NCBI RefSeq assembly: GCF_000341085.1 | Contig: NZ_ANBA01000015.1 | Coordinates: 124,001 to 188,000 of the forward strand | DNA: 64,000 nt | DNA from: Nocardiopsis ganjiahuensis DSM 45031 | Lineage (GTDB): Bacteria > Actinomycetota > Actinomycetes > Streptosporangiales > Streptosporangiaceae | Direction of reading: 5' to 3' | Shown: piece by piece, positions 1-8,939 of the stretch | How the letters are laid out: each line of letters starts with the position of its first letter | Position numbering within the stretch: position 1 is the stretch's first letter | Translations under genes and position numbers: made by a program | Notes under the pieces: generated by a model | Told to the model about the DNA's origin: nothing | What the model saw: only the letters and a program-made list of their open reading frames with translations | Database searches by the model: none

Positions 1-1
1 C

Positions 2-2077
2 TCGATCGACCCCGTCGAGAGCGGGCTGCTCTTCGAGCGGTTCCTGACACCCAGCCGCCCCGGCCAGCCCGACGTCGACCTGGACGTGGAGTCCGCCCGG
101 CGGTTGGAGGCCTACGACGCGGTGCTCGCCTCCCACGCGGGGGCGAGCGCTGCGGTCGGGATGCTGGAGACCTACCGGGCCCGCTCGGCGCTGCGTGACG
201 CAGGGCTGGCCCTGTCCCTGCCGGCGGTGGAGGTGGAGCGGATCAGCCGGGTGTTCCCGCGGGTGCGGGCGAGCAGGATCGGTGAGACCGCGCGCGACCT
301 GCCCGAGCTCCGCCGCCTCGAGGGCCTGGACTCCGCACACGTCCGGAGGCTGTTCCGGCTGGCGGAGCGGTTGGACGGCCTCCCCCAGCACGTGGCGATG
401 CACCCCTGCGGGCTGGTCCTGTCCTCCGAGGACATGGCCGCGCGGGTACCCACCCAGCCCTCGCAGGCCGGTTATCCCGTCACCCAGGCCGACAAGCACG
501 ACGTGGAGGAGTGGGGACTGCTCAAACTGGACGTCCTGGGCGTACGGATGCAGTCGGCGCTGGCCCACGCCCACACCGAGATCATCCGTACCACGGGCAC
601 CGAACTGGACCTGGAGGCCCTGCCCGACGACGACGAGGGCACCGCCCACCTGATGGCCGGCAGCCACACCCTCGGGTGCTTCCAGATCGAGTCACCCGGC
701 CAGCGCGAACTGGTCTCCCGGCTGCGGCCCCGGACCCGGGACGACCTCGTGGCCGACATCAGCCTGTTCCGCCCCGGGCCGATGGGGGTGGACATGGTCT
801 CCGTGTACCTGGCCGGGCGCCAGGGGGCCGTGCTGCCGGTGCCGCACCCGTCCCTCGAACCGGTCCTGGCGCCCACCGGCGGAGCGCTGCTCTGGCACGA
901 ACAGCTCCTTCTGGCCCTGGACGCGATCACCGGCTGCGGGCTGGACCGCGCCGAGGCGATGCGGCGGGCCCTGGGCTCCGAAGAGGGGCGCGCCCAGGTG
1001 GAGAGCGAGTTCCGCTCGCTGGCGGGCGGGCGCGGCCACACCCCCGGGGTGGTCGACCGGGTGTGGTCGATGGTGGCCGCCTTCGGGAACTTCGGGTTCT
1101 GCCGCGCACACGGTGCCGCCTTCGCCGAGCCCACCTACCAGTCCGCCTACCTCAAGGCGCACTTCCCCGCGGCGCTGTTCGCCGGGGTGATGACCCACGA
1201 CCCCGGCATGTACCCGCGCAGGGCGCTGCTGCACGACGCGCGCCGCCACGGCGTGCCGGTGCTGGACCTGGACCTGAACGCCTCCGGCGCCGCGTGGAAC
1301 GTGGAGCGCCACCCCGTGACCGGCCGGTGGGCCCTGCGCCCCTCCCTGTCCGACGTCGGGTCGCTGACCGACGCCGACCGCGACCGCCTCCTCACCGGCC
1401 GCCCCTACTCCGACCTGCGCGACCTGACCGCCCGCACCCGGCTGCCCCGCGAGACCCTGGACGACCTCGCCCTGGTCGGTGCCCTGGACGCCCTGGCCGA
1501 CCCGGGTCCCGGGGCCGGTGGGCGAACCGCTGCCCGGGACCGGCGCGACGTGCTGGTGCGCGCCCGCGCCCTGGCGCGCGCCCGACCGGGCCCCTCGGCC
1601 TCCCCGGGGCAGCTCCGCCTGGACTCGGACGCCCCGGTCCCGGCGGGCGCCGGTTCGCTTCCGCCGATGACCCACGCCGAGCGGGTCACCGAGGAGATGC
1701 GCGTCCTCGGGTACGAGCTGTCCGGACACGTACTGGACCCGTACGTGGACCGGCTCGCGGACCTGGAGGCCCGCCACGGCCTGGTCACCGCCCACCAGCT
1801 GCACCGGGTCCCCGACGGAGCCCGGGTCACGGTGGCGGGGGTGCGGGTGAGCGTGCAGACCCCACCCACCCGCTCGGGGCGGCGGGTGGTCTTCACCTCC
1901 GTGGAGGACCGCAGCGGCATCACCGAGGTCGCGCTGTTCTCCGACGCCCAGGAGTCCTCCGCGGCCGTGGTGCTGGGCTCCCGCCTGCTGGTCGTGGAGG
2001 GAAGGGTCCGCCGGGCCGCGCCGGGGGCGCTGCCCACCGTCACCGCCACCCGGGTGCGGCCCCTCGACCAGGACTGA
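2..2077 (+). CDS. dnaE2: DNA polymerase III alpha subunit, DnaE2-type (5' end missing)
   Basis: This is the C-terminal part of a C-family replicative or translesion DNA polymerase. The reading frame is open from base 2, so the gene begins upstream of the window. The first visible residues hold the palm motif PDVDLD, which carries two of the three metal-binding aspartates, and KLDVLGV follows at about residue 175. The fingers region and the FGNFGFCRAHGAAFA helix follow. The stretch PGMYP...LDLNAS is typical of the second DnaE of actinomycetes, which acts in induced mutagenesis with ImuA/ImuB-like partners. An OB-fold lies in the last 130 residues (VTVAGVRVSVQT onward). The DnaE2 assignment is from remembered family features; plain DnaE remains possible. 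The usual imuA/imuB neighbours would lie outside the window. Confidence 0.85.
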   Translation, partial: SIDPVESGLLFERFLTPSRPGQPDVDLDVESARRLEAYDAVLASHAGASAAVGMLETYRARSALRDAGLALSLPAVEVERISRVFPRVRASRIGETARDLPELRRLEGLDSAHVRRLFRLAERLDGLPQHVAMHPCGLVLSSEDMAARVPTQPSQAGYPVTQADKHDVEEWGLLKLDVLGVRMQSALAHAHTEIIRTTGTELDLEALPDDDEGTAHLMAGSHTLGCFQIESPGQRELVSRLRPRTRDDLVADISLFRPGPMGVDMVSVYLAGRQGAVLPVPHPSLEPVLAPTGGALLWHEQLLLALDAITGCGLDRAEAMRRALGSEEGRAQVESEFRSLAGGRGHTPGVVDRVWSMVAAFGNFGFCRAHGAAFAEPTYQSAYLKAHFPAALFAGVMTHDPGMYPRRALLHDARRHGVPVLDLDLNASGAAWNVERHPVTGRWALRPSLSDVGSLTDADRDRLLTGRPYSDLRDLTARTRLPRETLDDLALVGALDALADPGPGAGGRTAARDRRDVLVRARALARARPGPSASPGQLRLDSDAPVPAGAGSLPPMTHAERVTEEMRVLGYELSGHVLDPYVDRLADLEARHGLVTAHQLHRVPDGARVTVAGVRVSVQTPPTRSGRRVVFTSVEDRSGITEVALFSDAQESSAAVVLGSRLLVVEGRVRRAAPGALPTVTATRVRPLDQD

Positions 2078-2116
2078 GAGGGGCCCGTCCGCTCCTGTCG
2101 GACGTGCGCGCGTTCT

Positions 2117-2134
2117 CCGTCGCCCTCGCGACGG
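2117..2134. terminator. possible weak terminator after the polymerase gene
   Basis: CCGTCGC and GCGACGG form a 7-bp perfect stem around a CCTC tetraloop, about 40 bases past the polymerase stop codon. There is no T-run. It lies between convergent genes and is a modest candidate only. Confidence 0.35.
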
Positions 2135-2234
2135 GCGGATCGGTTCGCCCCCCGGGGACGGGCCTACCCGCTCGCCCGCCCGGCGGCTGCGGGGCCGGTC
2201 TCGGAGCCGCCGCCCGCGGTCACGGCCGACCGCG

Positions 2235-3632
2235 TCAGCACGCGCTCTCCGGTGCGGCTTCGGCGGTCTTGCCGCCGAGGTCGTCGGTGACGGACAGCTC
2301 GCTCTCGGAGGAGGAGCCGTCGTCGAACCCGGCCCAGTCCGTACCCGCGACCAGCTCCAGGGTCTGCTCCAGCCCTTCGACCTCTTCGGTCTGGGCGTTG
2401 CTCAGCTCACCGGCCAACAGCTCGGCCGCCGCCTCGTCACCCGGCCCGTGGTAGACCGTGGTCAGCTCGGGCGCCCGCAGCTCCGGATTGCCGGTGCCGG
2501 TGACCACGTAGTCCTCATCGACCAGGACCGCCTGGATCTCCAGGGCCAGGCCCTCGACCCCGGTGTTGTTGACGACCTCCACCGAGATGTCGGAAGGGGT
2601 GGCCCCGACTCCCTCGGGTTCCCCCTCCGAGTCGTCTTCGGACCCTTCCCCGAACAGGTCCGCACCGGAGTTGATCGCCTCGAACAGTTCCGAGGCGGCG
2701 GGCTGGCTCAGGGCGAGCCGGTTCCCGTCCTCGGCGTGTGCGCCGTTGGGCACCGTCACGAACTGGACCCGGTCCAGGTCCACCTCGCGCATCGAGATCG
2801 CGATGTCGGCCATCGTGTCGATGGTCAGGGCGTCATCGGTGGTGATCGAGTCGGTCACCGCGCCCAGGAAGTTGGTGATGGTCACCGGATTGGTCATCAC
2901 CTCGCTGCTGAGCACCTCGCGCAGCATCGCCCCCATGAACTCCTGCTGGCGGTCGATCCGCGACAGATCACTGCCGTCGCCCTGGGAGTAGCGCGAGCGC
3001 ACGAACCCCAACGAGTCCTCACCGTCCAGGGTCTGCAACCCCGCGTCCAGCACCAGGTGCGCCTTGGGGTCGTCCACCGGCTCGGGGATGCACATCTCCA
3101 CCCCGCCGATCGCGTCCACCATGTCCTTGAACCCCGTGAAGTCCATCACCACGAAATGGTCCAGATGCACCCCGGTGACCTGCTCCACCGCGTTCCACTG
3201 ACACCCCACCCCGCCGAAGGTCATCGCCGAGTTGATCATCCCCTGGTGAGGCGACATGCCCTCATAACCCTCCACGGCCTCGCAGCCGGGCAGGTCCACC
3301 ATCAGATCACGCGGCAGGTTCACCAGGGTGGCCGCGCCGCTGTCCACGTTGACACTCGCGATGAGCATCGTGTCCGGGCGCTCGCCCTCGGCCTCGCCGT
3401 ACTCGGCGTTCTCACCCGAGCGCACGTCCGACCCGATGATCAGGAGGTTCATGACCCCCTCTACACTCGTGGGCCGGTCCCACTCGTCGGTGTCCACCTG
3501 AGCGGTCGTGATGTTACCGACCAGACCCTGGTACCAGCCGTAACCACCCAGACTGGCGATGATCACCAAGGCGGTGACGACACAGGCGACCCACTGCCCG
3601 GCGGACAGCCGAAGGGATGGCGGACGTGACAA
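2235..3632 (-). CDS. LytR-CpsA-Psr (LCP) family cell-wall ligase
   Basis: LCP enzymes move undecaprenyl-linked glycopolymers onto peptidoglycan outside the membrane. The protein has one N-terminal membrane helix (about residues 12-35). The LCP core starts at NLLIIGSDVR (62-71), with PDTM (86-89) and the catalytic-type arginine in NLPRD (105-109). VRSRY and RIDRQQ follow further on. A LytR_C domain starts at SVEVVNNTG, near residue 348. Its 465 aa are normal for this two-domain type. The start is a TTG preceded by GGAG six to seven bases upstream. A composite operator (3694-3723) lies about 60 bases upstream, and the same element lies in front of the neighbouring two-component system, so the gene probably belongs to that regulon. 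Confidence 0.93.
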   Translation of the reverse strand: MSRPPSLRLSAGQWVACVVTALVIIASLGGYGWYQGLVGNITTAQVDTDEWDRPTSVEGVMNLLIIGSDVRSGENAEYGEAEGERPDTMLIASVNVDSGAATLVNLPRDLMVDLPGCEAVEGYEGMSPHQGMINSAMTFGGVGCQWNAVEQVTGVHLDHFVVMDFTGFKDMVDAIGGVEMCIPEPVDDPKAHLVLDAGLQTLDGEDSLGFVRSRYSQGDGSDLSRIDRQQEFMGAMLREVLSSEVMTNPVTITNFLGAVTDSITTDDALTIDTMADIAISMREVDLDRVQFVTVPNGAHAEDGNRLALSQPAASELFEAINSGADLFGEGSEDDSEGEPEGVGATPSDISVEVVNNTGVEGLALEIQAVLVDEDYVVTGTGNPELRAPELTTVYHGPGDEAAAELLAGELSNAQTEEVEGLEQTLELVAGTDWAGFDDGSSSESELSVTDDLGGKTAEAAPESAC

Positions 3633-3693
3633 CCCCGTCTCCTCTCTTGTTCCAACCGGACCGGGCCAGCGTGCCAGTGGTTGCTGAGCCCTT

Positions 3694-3723
3694 CCTGAAA
3701 GGAACCTGAAGACGGCTTTCAGG
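3694..3723. promoter_or_regulatory. composite operator upstream of the LCP gene (copy 1)
   Basis: CCTGAAA (3694-3700) is followed eleven bases on by CCTGAA (3705-3710) and twelve bases after that by the inverted TTTCAGG (3717-3723). The 11-base direct repeat is the geometry expected for a tandem OmpR/PhoB-type dimer. Exactly the same arrangement recurs at 4526-4555. It lies about 60 bases upstream of the LCP start on the minus strand. Confidence 0.65.
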
Positions 3724-3752
3724 TGGGGAGCGAGAGGGCCGGGGCGGGCGCC

Positions 3753-4454
3753 TCAGTCGTTCACGCGGACGTCCGCGACCGCGCCGGAGAGATCGAGGAT
3801 CACGCTGTACCACTGCCCGTCGGCACCGCGCACCCGCGCCTCCCACCCCCGCCAGCCGTCCTCGTCGACACGGTCGACGCCGGTGGCCTCGGCCCCCTCT
3901 CCGACGGCCTCCTCGGCGGCGGTGGCGACCTCCTCCCGGCCGGCCTCGCTCAGGGAGCCCGTGTCCTCCCAGGGGGCCGCTCCCCCGTCGGGGTCCCGGA
4001 AGGTCAGTCCGTTGACGGTGAACACACCGGCGTCGTCGCGTTCGGGGTCCCCGTCGGGGGCGTGGCGCACCCCGAGGGTGACCTCGCTCCCCTCCAGGGC
4101 GCGCAGTTCCTCCAGGAGGGGGCCCGCGGTGCCGTCGCCGTCGAAGTCCTCCACCACCGGATCGGTGAGCAGCCACGCGCGGGGGCCGAAGTCGACCCCC
4201 ACACCCCCGACGTACCAGTCCTGCGGAGCGGCACCGGAGCGCAGTTCACCGATCAGCTGCTCGAGGCCGTCGACCGGCCGGGACGTGCCCTCCCCGACCG
4301 GGGAGCGGAGCGTGGGGGCGCTCGTGAAACCGTCGAGGCGGATGGTGTCGACCACCAGGTCCGGGTCCTTGGGAAAGAGGTAGCCGCTCACGCCGAGGAC
4401 CGCCAGGGCGGCCGCGGCGCAGGCGACGAGGGTCGTCCTCCGGCGTCGCATCAT
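3753..4454 (-). CDS. secreted or anchored protein with PepSY-like C-terminus
   Basis: The protein is about 233 aa. A basic start (MMRRRR) leads into one hydrophobic helix (LVACAAAALAVLGVSGYLF), so it is an exported or membrane-anchored protein. The middle part matches nothing I know. The last 60 residues (AGREEVATAAEEAV...WEARVRGADGQWYSVILDL) resemble a PepSY domain, a fold common in extracytoplasmic proteins next to two-component systems. The start is ATG at 4454, or the adjacent ATG at 4451, because AAGGA lies 4 or 7 bases upstream; an upstream in-frame ATG at 4517 has no such site. It is divergent from the response regulator and shares its operator. It may sense or modulate the kinase, which is an inference. 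Confidence 0.7.
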   Translation of the reverse strand: MMRRRRTTLVACAAAALAVLGVSGYLFPKDPDLVVDTIRLDGFTSAPTLRSPVGEGTSRPVDGLEQLIGELRSGAAPQDWYVGGVGVDFGPRAWLLTDPVVEDFDGDGTAGPLLEELRALEGSEVTLGVRHAPDGDPERDDAGVFTVNGLTFRDPDGGAAPWEDTGSLSEAGREEVATAAEEAVGEGAEATGVDRVDEDGWRGWEARVRGADGQWYSVILDLSGAVADVRVND

Positions 4455-4525
4455 CGGTTCCTTCGGCAGTGGGCGGCGGTGGGTCGCTGAGTGGAACCCA
4501 TTGTCCACCAGCCCCATGATGGGAA

Positions 4526-4555
4526 CCTGAAACCAACCTGAAGCGGGCTTTCAGG
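4526..4555. promoter_or_regulatory. composite operator in the divergent promoter of the two-component system (copy 2)
   Basis: CCTGAAA (4526-4532), CCTGAA (4537-4542) and TTTCAGG (4549-4555) repeat the motif order and spacing of 3694-3723. The element lies about 70 bases from both flanking starts: the PepSY-like gene on the minus strand and the response regulator on the plus strand. It is a likely binding site of the adjacent OmpR-type regulator. Confidence 0.65.
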
Positions 4556-4624
4556 TTGCCTTCATCAGGGACTCAGCATTCACCGGCATGCTGGACGGGA
4601 CCAAGGGAGCGGGGGCGCGGCACG

Positions 4625-5290
4625 GTGGCGATTCTGGTGGTGGAGGACGAGGAGGGCATCGTCTCGTTCGTCCGGCGTGGCCTGGAGAACGCCGGACACC
4701 GGGTGGTGGTCTCCTCCGACGGCATCGACGGTCTGGTCATGGCCCTGTCCCCCGACGTCGACCTGGTCGTCCTGGACCTGGGGCTGCCGGGCCTGTCGGG
4801 TGAGGAGCTCCTGCGCCGGCTCCGCCTGCGCCGCCCGTCGGTGCCGGTGATCGTGCTCACCGCCAAGGACGCGGTCGCCGACCGGATCGCCAACCTCGAC
4901 GCCGGCGCCGACGACTACATGGTCAAGCCGTTCAGCGTGAACGAACTCCTGGCCAGGGTCCGGGCCCGGCTGCGGACCAGCGGGCAGGACCGCGCTGACG
5001 CCCTGACCGTCGGCGGCCTCACGCTCGACCTGAGCGGGCACACCGCCTTCGTGGACGGCGCCACCGTCGCCCTGTCCGCTCGGGAGTTCGCCCTGTTGTC
5101 GGTCTTCCTGCACCACCCCGGCCAGGTGTTCTCCCAGTCGCAGCTGCTCGACCTGGTGTGGGGGTACGAGTTCGACGGCGCCTCCAACGTCGTCGAGGTC
5201 TACATCAGCCAGCTGCGCCGCAAACTCGGGGCGGAGCGCATCCGGACCGTGCGCGGGGTCGGCTACCGCCTGAGCGACGGCGACAGATGA
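4625..5290 (+). CDS. OmpR/PhoB-family response regulator
   Basis: This is a DNA-binding response regulator of 221 aa. The receiver domain has the acidic pair in VVEDEE, phospho-acceptor D51 in LVVLDLGLPG, the T in VLTAKD and K in MVKPF. A winged-helix output domain fills about residues 128-220 and ends RTVRGVGYRL, the family signature. I chose GTG at 4625 because VAILVVEDEE is where the receiver fold begins; the upstream in-frame extension has no family match. Its stop overlaps the kinase start as ATGA. It probably binds the repeated operator at 4526-4555 and 3694-3723 and so controls itself, the PepSY-like gene and the LCP gene. That link is inference. Confidence 0.93.
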   Translation: MAILVVEDEEGIVSFVRRGLENAGHRVVVSSDGIDGLVMALSPDVDLVVLDLGLPGLSGEELLRRLRLRRPSVPVIVLTAKDAVADRIANLDAGADDYMVKPFSVNELLARVRARLRTSGQDRADALTVGGLTLDLSGHTAFVDGATVALSAREFALLSVFLHHPGQVFSQSQLLDLVWGYEFDGASNVVEVYISQLRRKLGAERIRTVRGVGYRLSDGDR

Positions 5291-6660
5291 GCCTCACCCG
5301 GCGCCTGGTCCTGCGGGCGCTGCTGGTGATGGTGCTGGTGCTCGGCGGCGTCACGGCCCTGACCTACGAGCTGGTCCTCGTCTCCGGCCGCAACGACGTC
5401 GACGACCTGCTGCGCCAGGAGTCCGCGCTCCTGAGCGACACGCTGGGGGACCAGCTGCCCGCCGCCGCCGGGCTGGACGGCATGGTCTCGGGCCCCGAGG
5501 CCGAGCGTGCCGCGCACCGGGCGTTGGCGATCCGCCCCAGCGGGGTCCGGCACGTGTCGCTGGTGCACGTCAACGGGGTCCGTCTGCAGAGCACCGGCGG
5601 CCCCGCGAAGGTCGCGGCGCTCATGCGCGGGGACGAGGCGCCCGCTTCGGCGCCCGGGGTCGCCAGGACCGTGGACACCGGCATCGGCCAGGTCCGTGTG
5701 CTGGACACCCTCGTCACCGACGCGTCCGACGAGAAGATCGCCGTCCTCACCGTCGTCGCGCCCTTGGACACCGTCCACGACACAGCGGCCTCGGTTCTGC
5801 TGGTCACCGTCCTGACCGGGGGGATCGGCGTCGGCGCCGGCGGGGTCGCGCTGTGGTTGGTGGTGCGCCGCACCCTGGCACCGGTGCGGGAGGTGTCGGC
5901 GGCGGCGAAGGAGATCTCCCCGACCGACCTGACCACGCGGGTGCCCGTTCCCGGCACCCGTGACGAGATCGCGGAGCTGGCCACCGAGATCAACCGGATG
6001 CTCACCCGTATCGAGGAGGCGGACACCGGCCGGCGCCGCTACCTGGCAGCGATCTCCCACGAGGTGCGCACCCCGCTCGCCGTCGCCGAGGGGCACCTGG
6101 AGCTGCTCGGCGGACCGGAGGCGGAGGTCGTGCACGCCGAGCTCGAACGGCTGCGGCGGGTCCTGGAGGACCTCATGGCGGTGGCACGCGGCGGTGACGG
6201 GGTCGACGCCGACCGCGGCCCCGTTTTCCTGCCCGACCTGTTCGACGCCGTACGGGCCAGGGTCCGGTCCCCGGCCTTCGCGTCCGACGTGGTCTTCCAC
6301 GAGGCCGTCCCCCAGGTGGTGCTCGGCGACCAGGCCAGGCTGGAGCAGTGCCTGATGAACCTGGTCTCCAACGCGATCGACCACAATCCGCCGGGCGTCA
6401 CCGTCGACGTGTCCGCCGCGGTCCGCGGGAACACGGTGGCCCTGACCGTCGCGGACGACGGGCCCGGGATCGATCCGGACCTGCTCCCCCGGGTGTTCGA
6501 GCCGTTCGTGACCACGCGCTCCAACGAGGCGGGAGGGCTCGTCGGCCTGGGACTGCCGATCGTGCGCTCCCTGGTCGAGGCGCAGGGCGGCAGCGTGGAC
6601 ATCGAGAGCGGTCCCGGGGGGAGCTCGGTCCGCATCCTCCTCCCCCTCGCCACGGCCTGA
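5287..6660 (+). CDS. HAMP-type sensor histidine kinase
   Basis: This is the partner kinase of the preceding regulator (457 aa, ATGA overlap). A membrane helix (about residues 8-30) is followed by an extracytoplasmic sensor segment of about 130 residues. A second helix near TGGIGVGAGGVALWLVV leads to a HAMP linker. The HisKA motif is SHEVRTPLA, with H258 as the likely phospho-acceptor. The ATPase domain has the N box NLVSNAIDHN (about 358-367), DDGPGID and the glycine-rich GLVGLGLPIVRSL. All catalytic boxes are intact. With an LCP enzyme and a secreted protein sharing the operator, an envelope-related signal is plausible; that is inference. Confidence 0.93.
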   Translation: MSLTRRLVLRALLVMVLVLGGVTALTYELVLVSGRNDVDDLLRQESALLSDTLGDQLPAAAGLDGMVSGPEAERAAHRALAIRPSGVRHVSLVHVNGVRLQSTGGPAKVAALMRGDEAPASAPGVARTVDTGIGQVRVLDTLVTDASDEKIAVLTVVAPLDTVHDTAASVLLVTVLTGGIGVGAGGVALWLVVRRTLAPVREVSAAAKEISPTDLTTRVPVPGTRDEIAELATEINRMLTRIEEADTGRRRYLAAISHEVRTPLAVAEGHLELLGGPEAEVVHAELERLRRVLEDLMAVARGGDGVDADRGPVFLPDLFDAVRARVRSPAFASDVVFHEAVPQVVLGDQARLEQCLMNLVSNAIDHNPPGVTVDVSAAVRGNTVALTVADDGPGIDPDLLPRVFEPFVTTRSNEAGGLVGLGLPIVRSLVEAQGGSVDIESGPGGSSVRILLPLATA

Positions 6661-7114
6661 CCGGAGGGAGGAGTCGGCGGAATCACACCGGGCCGCCGTA
6701 CGGTCGGGCATTCCCGCCCAGGAGCGGGCCGATCCCGGTCCCGACCGGGTGGGGAGTGGCGCACCCGCTCCCACATGCGAGTACGCTCGCTCGGAGGTTC
6801 TCAGCAAATCCTTGGACCCTGCCTACGGCTCGAGCGCTTCCGCGCCGCCGTTCCGGCTTTTCCCGGGGTCCGCCACACGCACCTGGACGCCGACCGCTCC
6901 TGACTCCCGGTCCTGAACGGAAGGCGTCCGTCACCATGTGCGCTTCGGGACGGTTCCCCGGATCTCGACCACTCACCGACGAACAGGCGGTTCACTCCCG
7001 TGCGATCCATTCCCGGACCCAGAACGGACGGACGCCACGGCCAACCGCCGTGCGACCCCTCATGCCGTGTGTCACCGGCTTTCGTGACCAGCGTCGCGCG
7101 AGAGGAGTCGACAC
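6661..7114. other. intergenic region without a recognisable gene
   Basis: This is a 454-base gap between the kinase and the BCCT carrier. Short open frames on both strands lack ribosome sites and conserved character. No strong hairpin or riboswitch-like structure was evident. The promoter of the transporter presumably lies near its 3' end. Confidence 0.5.
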
Positions 7115-8719
7115 ATGAATGACTCCACCCCCGCCCGAAGAACCGTCGGGGTGGTCTTCTGGGCCTCCCTCGCCATCTCAGCGCTGTTCGTGGTCTGGGG
7201 CGTGGCCGCCCCCGAGCACCAGATGAACTCCATGAGCGCCGCCCTGAACTGGATCACCTCCGGTTTCGGCTGGGCGTACCTGCTCCTGCCCCTGCTCCTG
7301 CTGGCGCTGCTGGGCGGTCTGGCCTGCAGCCGCTACGGACGTGTCCGGCTGGGCGCGGACGACGACCGCCCCGAGTTCGCCACCCACACGTGGATCGCCA
7401 TGATCCTGTGCACGGTGATGGGCATCGGCCTGGTCTCCTACGGCATCGCCGAACCGATCTCGCACTTCGCCACCCCTCCGCACGGCCTGGCTGACCCGGA
7501 GTCGTCCCAGGCGGCGGTCCTGGCCCTCCAGTACTCGTTCTTCGACTGGGGTCTGCACGCCTGGGCGATCTTCGCCGTCTTCGGCCTGGCCCTGGGTTAC
7601 TCGATGCACCGCAAGAAGCGCCCCGGCCTGGTCAGCGCCCTGTTCCGGCCACTGCTGGGACGGCACGCCGACGGCCCCGTGGGCAAGGCCATCGACGTCT
7701 TCACGGTGTTCGCCACCCTGTTCGGCACCACCACCTCGCTCGGCCTGGGAGCCCTGCAGATCGACAACGGGCTGAACCGCCTCGTGGGCACCCCCACCGG
7801 GACCACCACCCAGATCGTCATCGTGATCGTGGTCACGGCCCTGTTCAGCCTCTCCGCCGCTTCCGGGATCAAGCGCGGCATCCGCTACATCAGCGAGATC
7901 AACCTCTCGGTCGCCGCGGTGCTCTTCCTGTTCGTGCTCTTCCTCGGCCCGACCGCGTTCCTGATCTCGCTCTTCCTGGAGTCCTTCGGCCAGTACGGCA
8001 GCGAGTTCCTGCTGATGAGCCTGCGTGGCCCCGCCTTCGGTGACGTCGAGTGGCTCCAGAACTGGACGTACTTCATGATGGCCTGGTGGGTGTCCTGGGG
8101 CGCCTTCGTCGGCCTGTTCCTCGCGCGTATCTCGCGCGGCCGCACGATCCGCCAGTTCATCCTGGTCGTCCTCGGCATGCCCAGCCTGGCCTTCTTCGCC
8201 TGGTTCTCCGTCTTCGGCGGTGCCGCCATCGACCTGGACCTGAATCACGGCACGGACATCGCCGGCGCCACCGCGGCCGACCTCAACAGCGCCTTCTTCG
8301 CCACCCTGGCCGAGTTCCCGCTCCCCGGGCTCACGGCGACGCTGGTGGTGATCCTGGCGGTGCTCTTCTTCGTCTCGGGAGCCGACGCCAACACCTACGT
8401 GCTGGGCATGCTCACCACGCGCGGCTCCATCCAGCCGCGGACGTCGATCCTGCTGCTGTGGGGGGCGATGACCGGGGCCCTGGCGATCATCCTGCTGCTC
8501 TCTGGCGGGCTCGGCGCGCTCCAGCAGACCGTGATCGTGGCCTCGGCGCCCTTCCTCGTGGTCATCGTGGGCGTGGTGGTCAGCTTCCTGCGCGACCTGA
8601 GGTCCGAGGACCCGGTGGCGGTCACCGGAGCCCCGACCGCTCACCCCGTCCCGGAGACCGAGGTCCCCGCGGTCACGGTGAGCGAACCGGCTCCGACCCC
8701 GGGGCCCCGTCCGGAATGA
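7115..8719 (+). CDS. BCCT-family betaine/choline/carnitine transporter
   Basis: This is a secondary carrier for quaternary-ammonium compounds such as glycine betaine, usually Na+-coupled and used in osmotic protection. About twelve membrane helices are visible. The family motif MGIGLVSYGIAEPISHF lies at about residues 102-118. The signature WTYFMMAWWVSWGAFVGLF (from about 317) runs into ARISRGRTIRQF. It has 534 aa, typical of carriers without a long regulatory C-tail; the last 40 residues are Pro/Val-rich and cytoplasmic. The ATG start is preceded by GAGAGGAG. It stands alone and is followed by a strong hairpin. The substrate cannot be fixed from the sequence. Confidence 0.93.
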   Translation: MNDSTPARRTVGVVFWASLAISALFVVWGVAAPEHQMNSMSAALNWITSGFGWAYLLLPLLLLALLGGLACSRYGRVRLGADDDRPEFATHTWIAMILCTVMGIGLVSYGIAEPISHFATPPHGLADPESSQAAVLALQYSFFDWGLHAWAIFAVFGLALGYSMHRKKRPGLVSALFRPLLGRHADGPVGKAIDVFTVFATLFGTTTSLGLGALQIDNGLNRLVGTPTGTTTQIVIVIVVTALFSLSAASGIKRGIRYISEINLSVAAVLFLFVLFLGPTAFLISLFLESFGQYGSEFLLMSLRGPAFGDVEWLQNWTYFMMAWWVSWGAFVGLFLARISRGRTIRQFILVVLGMPSLAFFAWFSVFGGAAIDLDLNHGTDIAGATAADLNSAFFATLAEFPLPGLTATLVVILAVLFFVSGADANTYVLGMLTTRGSIQPRTSILLLWGAMTGALAIILLLSGGLGALQQTVIVASAPFLVVIVGVVVSFLRDLRSEDPVAVTGAPTAHPVPETEVPAVTVSEPAPTPGPRPE

Positions 8720-8757
8720 TCCCTTCCTGACGGACGCCGGACACGCTACCCTCCGAT

Positions 8758-8788
8758 GCCTCGGCGGGGGTCGAACCCCTGCCGAGGC
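8758..8788 (+). terminator. intrinsic terminator after the BCCT gene
   Basis: GCCTCGGC (8758-8765) pairs with GCCGAGGC (8781-8788). A G-T wobble and four further G-C pairs close a 5-base loop. It begins 38 bases past the transporter stop. There is no T-run, as is usual in high-GC actinomycetes. Confidence 0.75.
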
Positions 8789-8939
8789 GTCCTCGGGAAA
8801 ATCCCGGATCACGGGAACCGAACGGCGCCCGCCGACGACTTCCCCTGTGCACCGGTCCGTCCCCTTCCCCGCCCGCGCTCACCCCCGCACCCGTCCCCCT
8901 GCTCTCCCCGCACCCGCTCACCCCCCAGGGAGCCCGCGC

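Noticed and set aside
511..2454. A 647-residue open frame overlapping the polymerase gene in another frame
   Set aside because: It is rich in Arg, Pro and Gly only, has no domain, and the DnaE frame is unambiguous; a composition artefact of high GC.
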